In this document: positions 24,332 through 34,400 of the stretch, in pieces
How the letters are laid out: every line of letters begins with the position of its first letter
Position numbering within the stretch: the stretch's first letter is position 1
NCBI RefSeq assembly: GCF_954871325.1
Contig: NC_088776.1
Span: 19,902,052 to 19,966,051 of the forward strand
Length of the DNA stretch: 64,000 bases
From: Gordionus sp. m RMFG-2023
Taxonomy: Eukaryota; Nematomorpha; Gordioida; Chordodea; Parachordodidae
Direction of reading: 5' to 3'
Translations under genes and position numbers: made by a program
Notes under the pieces: generated by a model
What the model was told of the DNA's origin: nothing
The model's input: the letters and a program-made list of their open reading frames with translations, nothing else
Databases searched by the model: none

Positions 24332-24776
24332 TGTCATAATTGGGAGACTTTGATTTGTAAAATTTGATTTTTGGTAAAGTCAGTATGTATTGCGTTTGAT
24401 GAGTCATTTTTATTTTTATAATTTTATGTTTTAGTTAAATTGGTGAGTCATTGTTATTTTTATAATTTTATGTTTTAGTTTAATCGCGTTAACATTTTAT
24501 TTTTAGATTTATAAAAGTTAATTATTGTAAATTCATCATGATGATAGGATTTAATTATTTATTTGTGATGATTATTGCTTCCCTATAAAAGGGAAGCGAA
24601 AATTATAAATAATCAATTCATTTCTTTTTTTGAATTCATTTTTTTTTTAATTAATTTTTTTTTAACAATTAATTTTTTTTCGATTAGAATTATTATGAAA
24701 TTATTATAAAATTATATAAATTTGGATTGAAATAAAATTATTGTTTTCTACCCGGACTTGTACGGCACAACGCTAA
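24332..24776 (+). repeat. Right LTR of gypsy-1
   Basis: 445 bp, preceded by a purine tract and followed by the TATAT duplication and the resumed hAT-B sequence. Confidence 0.9.
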
Positions 24777-26059
24777 TATATATCATCCATAGTTAATCTT
24801 GTAAGCATAGTTATTCAACTAATAAGGCATCTTAAGATACTTTAACATCTTCTCATGATAAAAATCTAACAAATATTTTTTTTCTATCACCATCTAAAAA
24901 AGGTTGGGAAAGCTTTTGGGAAGTAATATTTTCAGATTGGTAAGTGTTGCATGATGATCATTTATTTGGGTTATAAATATATCTAAGATATACTCTTCTA
25001 CTGGTCCTATATTAATGTTTTAACGATGAGCTTGCTTGTCGAGGGAGACAAATATTAAACACATATAGCTCTGCTTTTGACAACAATTATATATAAAATA
25101 TGAAATTCTTCATCAACATTAGCCCTAATATCCTTGAGTTCTAATAAAATGCTCTCCGCTATTCTCATCTTCTTAATCAAATCAATGTCATGTTTTTGAA
25201 AAGTAATACATAAAATAGCTGTATAATTAAATAATACATTCTAATAGAAAAAAAATTTGGAATAAGCATTGAATCCAATAATTTTCTTGCTTCTGATATA
25301 TTTCTTTCAGGCCATTGTGATATTTCAGTAAGAGCAAATAATTGGCTCTTCTAACTCCATAAAAGCTGTTACTGCTTGATGGCGGATAGTCTATCTCAAC
25401 AAGGTTGCAATTTTTTCTCCCTGTTGGACAAGAAGTTTCAGAAATAATTATTATTTGACTTAAATTTAAAAATGGTAGACAAATATTACGCCACTAAAAA
25501 TTTGAAAATTAAGTAAATATTACGACGGAAAACTTAAAATCGAAATTAATTTCTAAAATAACTTAGTAGATGAATGTGATAATAAATGTAATTAAATATA
25601 TTGAATATAAAATTGGAATAAATATTAACAAATATAAATTAATATAAACAATAATATTTTTGAATAATATATCCGGAATCTGCATTTTTTAGCTTCTTTT
25701 TTTTTTGGGGGGGGGGGGGATTTCCCCCCCCCAATTCCGCTGCGTACTTGCCTGGTTTAGCACCCTCTTGTATATCTGATCAAAATGTTATTTATTATGC
25801 TGTTAAAAATAGATAAAAAAAATTATTATAAAAAAATTTCATCTTATAATATATTATTGCTACATAATTATTTATATAATATATAATAATTTTTTATATA
25901 TAATATTTAATTTCTCAAGTAGCGATTAACGACTTTATGAATAGCCGGTAACGCGCGTTCCTTTTTCACAAAGTAACAAGTAATAGTAATGTATTCCTTT
26001 TTTTTGACGTAACAAGTAACGCTCCTTTTTGAAGTAACGTTTAGAGCACTAATTACAAA

Positions 26060-28330
26060 TATAAAAAGTTAGGCTTTAGAAATATATGATATCGTAACCA
26101 TAAAATTAAAAAAAAATTGGCGCATAGTGAAAAAAGATGAAAGAGGAGGTGTTCGTTTTAATGATACCAACCCCAATATACTTCTCGGGATGTTACCCAC
26201 GGATTCAGAACGATCTCTGAGAGCTAACTATTTAATTTTTAATTCATGTATACCTACAAAGAAATTCAAGTATGAAAAACTCACGATCGATTATAAGAAA
26301 ACATAAAAGCCATATGTTTTAATTTTCATGTATTTTAACCAAAACAAAAGAGAGTCGTGAAAAAAACTATTTGAATTTTTATATATTTAAACCTAAACAA
26401 AATAAGGTAAAAAAACCCATTATACAATAAAATAAGAAACAATATTTAACAAATAAATTACCCCAATTAATTTTTTTTATTAAATACAATTATACAAAAC
26501 TCTCATCCTGTGATCCAGTTATGAGGGTTTAACTCTGCAAAAGCTATGCTAAGTTCTAAGTGCCATATCATATTTTTATCGAAAAAAGGATATGAAAATC
26601 AATTGTTAAAAATATAATAAAAAATCATTACAAAATCTTATCTATAATGGGGAAAAAATAAATAATAATAAATTTATATATAATATTTAGTATAAGCAAC
26701 GAGTAACGTAAATGGGGAGTAACGCTTACTTTTTTTTTCATCTAAGTAATTTGTAAAATTTCTTTGTAAAAATTTAGTGTATTTTATTTAAGCAAGTCGA
26801 ATAGAATAAAGTAATTTAGATCAAATCCTTTAAATGAGTTAGACGGTTTAAGACCGGCTAATTAAATTAAATAAATCAATTAAAGTTTTTAACAATAGCA
26901 CCATATTGATTAAATTAGTAATTATTCATTTACAAATTATTGGATATTTTATTGATTTATTAATTAATAGTTAATGTGCTCTGTGCTATTTAATAATTTA
27001 ATTCATTTGAACCTTATTATATTTATGGTTTTACTTTGGCATCCTACAGTTGCATGGTTAACTGAAGTTATAGGCTCATCTGTTAGTATAGATGTTGAAA
27101 AATAAATAAATAAATAAACAAATAAAATATAAAAAAATACGTACAGATGACATGACGTAGCGATGTGACGTAGTGAGGACATCGGAAAATTATAATATAG
27201 ATATCATCAAAATTGGATAGTGATTAATCACCCATGTAGATAATTTTAGTTGTGCAATATGTTATTCTTGCCAGCCTTTCTCCTGTATTTATGAAGTGAA
27301 GTAGTGTAAACCGTCCTATTAAAAAAACTGTCTTAAATCCAATTCTATACATTTGTGCGATATTAACCATCACATTAAAAATAACTTAGCCTTAAATCCA
27401 CACTTATGCAATGGTTTTAAATTAACTCTATCTACCCTTATACGGTGGTGTGGTATAAACCGTCACTTTTCAAATAACTTAGATTATAAGATATATTTTA
27501 AATTCATTTTTATAGAGTTATATTGATGCTATATAAACCGTCCTACGATAAATAAAGTGGAGAGGTGAAAGTCCATTTATTTAGTAAATGTTTAAGGTGT
27601 CAGTTTTCAATTTGCTTTTCTTTAGATTTAGATTAGCAACCGATAACTCAGATTTAGAAGAAACAGGTCCCTATTCACCCCTCCCCCAGAAATTTCCGGA
27701 CCATCCTGTAATCGATCTCTCCCCCGTTTCATCATTTGTGGCTACCACGAGCTAGATGAAAGCACAATAAATACCTAGCTTAAGCTTATTTGTCCACAAG
27801 GAATCACCCAACCCTGAAAAAAAATTCCCAGGAAAATAATACCCCAGAAATACTCCCTGGAAAAAATCTCCATTAAACCATAAATGAAATTTTCTAGAAA
27901 GTAATTCCCCAGAAAGAAATTTATCGGAAAATAATTCCCCGGAAAAAAATCTTAGGAAAAAATTTCACTGAAAAAAGTTAATTAATTAAATACGTTTTCA
28001 AAAAATTAACAAAATTTATAATATATCTTTTTATTTTACCAATTAATTAAAAAAATTAGAAAAAATTGCCACTTAACTTCTTCACTGAGATAATAATTTT
28101 TAAGAAATATTTTCCTTTTTTTCTGTCGGCGGTGTTATTTATGATAATTAAAAAAACCTATTAGGGGAATTTTTTCCCAGGGAATTTATCTTTGCATTAT
28201 AAATTTAAATTTTGAAAATTAGGGGATCTATTTTCAGGGAAATTTTTTTACCGGGGAGATTTTTCCAGGTAAATATTTTCTTGTGATTTATTTTTTGTGT
28301 ATTTCTCGATGGAATTTTTTTGGTGAATTA
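26060..28330. other. AT-rich intergenic DNA with worn repeats
   Basis: No gene is recognised. GAGTAACGTAAATGGGGAGT near 26700 looks like another hAT-1 end. Around 27170-27560, TAAACCGTC motifs recur about every 85 bases. Around 27800-28330, short AATTCCCC-GGAAAA motifs on the left are mirrored by TTTTCCCAGGGAATTT on the right, which suggests an old inverted-repeat element. Confidence 0.4.
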
Positions 28331-28470
28331 TTTTCCCCTCACCATCCACAACACTAGAAAGCATACTCTTATATCACGTATTTTTCTGCGAATACATAAT
28401 TTGCGCACAAACACCTAAACGCTACAAGAACAAAATAATTAAAAATATTCAAACCATTCGTTCATAAAAT

Positions 28471-31400
28471 ATGCTCAAGTAAAAAAAAAATCAATTTTAT
28501 ATTTTTGAATTTATATAATCCTAGGAATTTTCTACCAAAGGAATTTTATGAAAAATGTTTAGTAAGTTTTTATTTAATATATATATATATATATATTATA
28601 TTTTCGTAATAATTATTTAAAGGAAGCAAATTTAAGACCTGATTATAGAAAATATAATGAATACAGAAATATAAATTTATCTGGAGGTAAATAACATTGT
28701 TTATAACTAAAAGGCGATATTTTTTTGAAATTGATAAAATTTATCTACTTTTTTTTGATAATATTATCAAATAATAAAGACAGTTTATAAGTTATAACTT
28801 TTATAGGTATTTTATATTTATCATGAAATATATTTTTTTATCAATAAATTTACCTATATTTTATAATAATTATAAATTTGTAGGTTCAATTACTTGTGCA
28901 AATGGTTCATCCTTGATTAAAATTGGCAATACAATTGTTACGTGTGGTGTTCAAGCCAAGCTCAATCCATTTGATAAAATTAATCCATATGAAATTAAAA
29001 TTGAAGAAATATTTAGTAATATGGTTTATATTAAAAAATGATTTATTTTCTTCATTAGATATTAGGGTTCATATTCCTGCCATTTGTCATTTACAATTTA
29101 AAAATGATATGATTTTATCTGATTACATTTTATATCTTAGACAATTTGTAATAGAGGCCTTTGAAAGGTAAACCCCAAAATAATGTATTTATTGAGAATA
29201 AATGATTATTTATATATTATATTTGTTTTATTCATTTAAGCTCTAATATAATTGATTATAAGGACTTTTTAACCATGAAAGAAAAATATATTTGGGAAAT
29301 AATTTGTGATATAATGTGCATAAATGATGATGGAAATTTGCAAGATGCCTTGTTGCTCAGCTTGGTAGCCGCGCTTAAGAATAGTATTATATTGTTGCCT
29401 ATATCTTTTACTATTATTAATTGGCTCAATTTTTTAAAATGGCTAGCCAAATATTTTGCCAAAAATTATTACACAAGTCTAGAGATTTATCTCATAGATG
29501 GCAAAATGGTTTGGACATCTATAAACAAAATCTCGAAGCTTGTATAATATTATTTTGGCTAAACTCTTAATTTAAAATTGCATAAATCGTATATCATCTA
29601 ACAACACTAATATTTCTTACCCTTTTTACATTATATTTATTAGTTTGTTGATATATTTTTTGTTAAGTTATAACTATTATACTTTATAATATTTATTTAT
29701 ATTAAAAAAAATTAAATTTGTAATAGCAAAGATTCCCATTATCAATGAAACAACTGTATCTACAAAAGAAAACATAGTTAATACAGATGAAAACATGATT
29801 ATAGAAAATGCCAATAATCAAAATTTTAATACTGACAATAAAAAAGAGGATATATCTAAAAATGTTAATTTTAATATTCCAGATGATTGCCCTACACAAA
29901 ATTTGATACTTAAATCGGCACCCATATCAGTGACATTTGTATACTTTGACAAGTTAATTAATGATAGAATTGTTTTATTTTTTTTTGAAACCTTTATTTT
30001 AATGAATTAAGTTTAATTAATACACATATATTAATGGCCATGCTAAAATATCTGTTTAAAAAAAACAGGCTTAAACTAAATGAAATTTATAAAATTTAAT
30101 TTGTGAAATATTTGATCAAATAACTTGAACTCCTTAAAAGTTAATCTCATAAAATATGGGCAATATTTAGCTGAATTTGACTTGCTAAATATAATAAAAT
30201 CAATTTATTGTTGCAAATATTATAACTTAATTAAACATTAAAAAAAAATATAATTTTGATTTATTCACATAGCATTAATAGGAAATTATATATAGAATGA
30301 AAATATTTTATAAAATCATAAAATCAATTTAATTTTTATAAAAAACTTTATTTTATATTTATTGTAAAAATCAATAATTATGTTTCCATGGGGATTCAAA
30401 ATCTCAATTTATGACCATTTACTGAGGGAGATTTTTAAAAGGCTAAAAATCTGATTTGACCATAAATGTATTCTAGCATACGTATAATACCTACCCTACA
30501 AATTTTAGCAATTTTGTGTATTTTTTAATTTATATAAAAATTGATATAAATTTAGAATCTTCAAAAGTTCTAGCCAAGATTGCTTGAAATTTATAAACAT
30601 TTAATACATTTCCGGTCAAATCAATATTTTAAAATCGCCCTTGGGTCATGCCAAACCGATCATGGTTTGGCCGACCCCTTTCAATTTTGATGAAAATTCG
30701 TATACAAAACTAAAATTCTGGTAATCTATACTTGGGCAAAATTTTAGCTTCCTAGCTGTTATATTTTTGAAGATATTTACTGTACATGAAAAGATGCCTT
30801 TTTTTTGTTCGTGGCTATATTCATTAATTTAAGGATTGATTAAAAATTACGCAATTATTTATAATAAATCTAGTATTAAAATAAAGTGTTACAATTCCGT
30901 ATAATTGTATCATATTTATCGAAGGATTTAAGGGAGACAACTAAAAGCTCCAAGGCAAATTACCGAGCTTATTATATCTGAAAATAAAAATGAAACTTTT
31001 AATAATTTGTATAAATTATAAGAAAAAGACTAATATAATTAATTAATTTAATAATAATTCTTACGACTTTATTCACGAGAGATTTCAACAATTTTCACCA
31101 AAAAGATTTTATTCACGAGATTTCAACAATTTACACTAAAAATTTACTAAATCAAAAAAAAAACTACTTTATTTAAAAATTTTTATGTTTTTTATATAAA
31201 TTTTTAATATGTAAAAAAAAATTGAAAGTAAATTAAAGTTCATCATATAATAATATATTCCAAAAACCTAAATATTCAAATATGTCTAAATATTAAATTA
31301 CAATCGTCAAAACTCGATTAACAATATTCAAAACGAAAATAATTATTTTACAACATATCAAATTACCGCGTAATTATAAAAATGGAATAAAACACATAAA

Positions 31401-34400
31401 TATAGCATCCCCTCCCCCTTGAAAACTAACTTTCTACAGCGTTTTTCGTCTGCTCCCCATTTTCTCACACTGGTAAAGCTGCGTTATTATCCGACGTTTC
31501 CAATGCGATGGGAAATCTTAACTTGTGCATCCCTCCACAAGACCAACATTCTAAACGGCTTTTCTTTACCCAAAATTGTGCAGTCCTACGTTCATATCGT
31601 TGTCTCCTGGGCACCTCCTGCAGTGATTTTGTTGGGCTTCTGTTCTTGCAGCTTCCATCCATTTGTTTGATTCTAACGACCCATCCACCTCTCTAATTTC
31701 AATTTTTATGATTTTATTTCCTATTCGGAAGTAGGAAGCCATCTAAAAAAAATTACTATATAAATATATCTATATTCTTCATTCTTCTAATGATCCTTTA
31801 TAATCCATGGTATTCCATCAACATTATTATTCTCGTAACCGTTTTATTCCTTTATAAATTATGATTCTCATAATTAGGTCTATCATCAATTTTATTTCAT
31901 CAAAAATTATGATTCTCCTAATTAGGTCTATCATCACTATTCCTTTATAAATTATGATTCTCATAATTATGTCTATCATCTATCTCATTTCATCAGAAAT
32001 TATGATTCTCATAATTAGGTCTATCATCAATTTATTCCTTCATAAGTTATGATTCTCATAATTATGTCCTATCATCAATTTCATTTCATCAGAAAATATG
32101 ATTCTCATAATTAGGTCGATAGGTCTATCATCAATTTATTTCTTCTAATAATTCTAATATAATTATATCTAATATCCCTTTATTGCCCTAAGCTTCTAAG
32201 TCTTACTTGTTTAAGGTGTCTAGTACAGGTTCCCCTTTGTCCTTCAATTTCTACCTCTACTCTATTTATTCCTACATTTTTTTTACTACACCCTTTCCCC
32301 ATTTTATTGGACCATCAATCATCAGTATCCACACTAAGCTTCCAATTTTAAATTTATTATTATATGGGCTTTCTTGCTTCTCTAATTTTTCCTTTAAAAA
32401 TTCTAATTCAGTTCTTGTTTTCCTACCTAAAAATATCTAAGCGGGTGACTTTCCTTTGGCTATTTTAGAGTTGTTGTAATCTAATAATAATAACCACCAT
32501 TTTCCTTCTCCATATTTTTCTTTCTTTAGCCAACTTTTAACAATAGCTACCATTCTCTCGGCTTGCCCATTACTTCACGGGTAATGTAGTGGAGACAATA
32601 AATGCTTAATATTCTACCTATCACAAAATTGGTCAAAAACTCTACCTTTAAACGCTGGGCCTCCATCCGATACCAAAGTTTCCATTAATCCATATTTACC
32701 TGCAAAATCTTTTATTTTCGTCAAAGCTATTTTTGTTGTTAAACCTGAAACCTGTTGACAATCTATCCAGAATTACTGCAGGAGGTGCCTAGGAGACAAT
32801 GATATGAACGTAAAACTGAACAATTTTTGGTAAAGAAAAGCCGTTTAGAATGTTGATCTTGTGGAGGGATGCACAAGTTATGATTTCCCATCGCAGTGGA
32901 AACGTCGGATAATAACGCAGCTTTACCAGTGCGAGAAAATGGGGAGAAGACAAAAAACGCTGTAGAAAGTTAGTTTTCAAGGGAGGAGATGTTATATTTA
33001 TGTGTTTATTTCATTTTTTATAATTACGCGTTAATTTGAATATTTGAACCAGAATTATGTTGTTATATGTATTTTCGTTTTGAATATTGTTAATCGAGTT
33101 TTCGACGTTTGTAATTTAATATTTAGATAGATTTGAATATTTAGTTTTAGGAATATATTGTCATATGATGAACTTTAATTTACTTTCAATTTTTTTTTGC
33201 ATAGTAAAAATTTATATAAATACACAAAAAATTTTAAATAAAGTAGTGTTTTTTGATTTAGTAAATTTTTAGTGTAAATTGTTGAAATCTCGTGAATAAA
33301 ATCTTTTTGGTGTAAATTGTTGAAATCTCTCGTGAATAAAGTCGTAAAAATTATTATTAAATTAATTAATTATATTAGTCTTTTTCTTATAATTTATACA
33401 AATTATTAAAAGTTGCATTTTTATTTTTAGATATAATAAGCTCAGTAATTTGCCTTGGAGCTTTTAATTAGTCTCCCTTAAATCCTTCGATAAATATATA
33501 ACAATTATAAGGAATTGTAACAGTGTGTTGTGATATGTAAGAAATAAAATCGAGAAAAAGGAAGTAATATTCAAATCGACCTTTAAACAGAAAAACGAAA
33601 CGAATTATTATATTATTTGAGTACAGACTATGTAAATGAATAGTATAGAAAAGTATATATAATCGAGGATATTTTACTTGTAAAAGATATTATGAATTTG
33701 CGAACATAATTTTTGATCTTTTAATTTTAATTTTTCTTATATGATTTTATTTTGCTGTTTTATTTTTGATTTATTTAAATACAATTTATATTAATTAATA
33801 AAGTATTAGTAGTTAATTTATTTATGCTATTTATTTGTATTCTAAATTCACAACTACAACAGAATTGTAACAGTTTTATCGAAGGATTTAAGGGAGACTA
33901 ACTAAAAGCTCCAAGACAAATTACCAAGCTTATTATATCTAAAAATAAAAATGAAACTTTTAATTAATTTGTATAAATTATAAGAAAAAGCTTATATAAT
34001 TAGTTAATTAAATAATAATTCTTACGACTTACCAAAAAGATTTTATCAACGAGATTTCAACAATTTACACTAAAAATTTACTAAATCAAAAAACACTACT
34101 TTATTTAAATTTTTTTGTGTATATATATAAATTTTTAATGTGCAAAAAAAAATTGAAAGTAAATTAAAGTTCATCATATAATAATATATTTCAAAAACTT
34201 AAATATTCAAATATGTCTAAATATTAAATTACAACCGTCGAAAACTCGATTAACAATATTCAAAACAAAAATAATTTTACAACATAATTCTGGTTCAAAT
34301 ATTCAAATTACCGCGTAATTATAAAAATGAAATAAAACACATAAATATAACATAAAGAATATACTTTTTATCTTTAGTAAATATAAGTAAAAAAATAAAA

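Larger units (their letters stand above)
20844..24776 (+). mobile_element. Ty3/gypsy-type LTR retrotransposon fossil (gypsy-1)
   Basis: LTRs 20844-21286 and 24332-24776 start TGTCATAATTGGGAG. TATAT flanks the element (20839-20843 and 24777-24781). A primer-binding-like TGGTGCCGTGAC follows the left LTR, and the polypurine tract AAGGGGGGAGG precedes the right one. Parts in order: a leader with tandem repeats, a gag region with CCHC zinc knuckles (about 22325-22500), a protease-like LFDTGAAISVIG (about 22800-22855) and reverse transcriptase (about 23555-24015). I do not recognise RNase H or integrase. The LTRs are nearly identical, so it is young, but its coding body is broken, with several breaks. 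It sits inside hAT-B copy 1. Confidence 0.9.
19915..25754 (-). mobile_element. hAT-B element, copy 1 (carries a Ty3/gypsy fossil)
   Basis: The left end is CAGGCGCGTACGCGGGAATT; the right end read on the minus strand is CAGGCAAGTACGCAGCGGAA, each followed by a G-run. The flanks GTTGAGCA (19907-19914) and GTTTAGCA (25755-25762) are a 7/8 duplication. Minus-strand transposase pieces lie at 20330-20480 and 24790-25440. It is 5.8 kb with the LTR element, about 1.9 kb without. Copy 2 is at 47115-51364. Confidence 0.88.
16439..26051. mobile_element. hAT-1 element frame, opened by nested insertions
   Basis: The left end TAGTGCTGTAAAGATACTTC and the right end (minus strand TAGTGCTCTAAACGTTACTTC) are inverted. 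The 8-bp ATTACAAA directly flanks both (16431-16438 and 26052-26059). Repeated GTAACG/CGTTAC motifs fill both subterminal zones. Without the nested hAT-A (16523-18645) and hAT-B (19915-25754) it is about 1.6 kb, with a worn transposase trace near 19300-19790. Fragments of the family are at 12600-13069 and 36290-36440. Confidence 0.75.
30887..34352 (-). mobile_element. Ty3/gypsy-type LTR element fossil with an inverted inner copy
   Basis: Minus-strand LTRs lie at 33866-34352 and 30887-31407. TAAAG flanks the whole unit (30882-30886 and 34353-34357), so it entered as one insertion. Parts on the minus strand: integrase-like sequence (about 32200-32760, with SDGGPAFKG and SNGQAERMVA), a repeat-rich stretch, a zinc-knuckle-like WSCGG region (about 31460-31670) and a polypurine tract beside 31407. 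At 32770-33524 a second fragment of the same family runs in the opposite orientation with its own LTR. It is broken, with several breaks and rearrangements, and of intermediate age by LTR divergence. Confidence 0.75.

Noticed and set aside
29953-30010. Continuation of EXOSC8 exon 7 to the stop at 30010
   Set aside because: The extra residues (LINDRIVLFFFETFILMN) match nothing in the family, whereas splicing at 29953 joins exactly to IIVDPTSQEE in exon 8.
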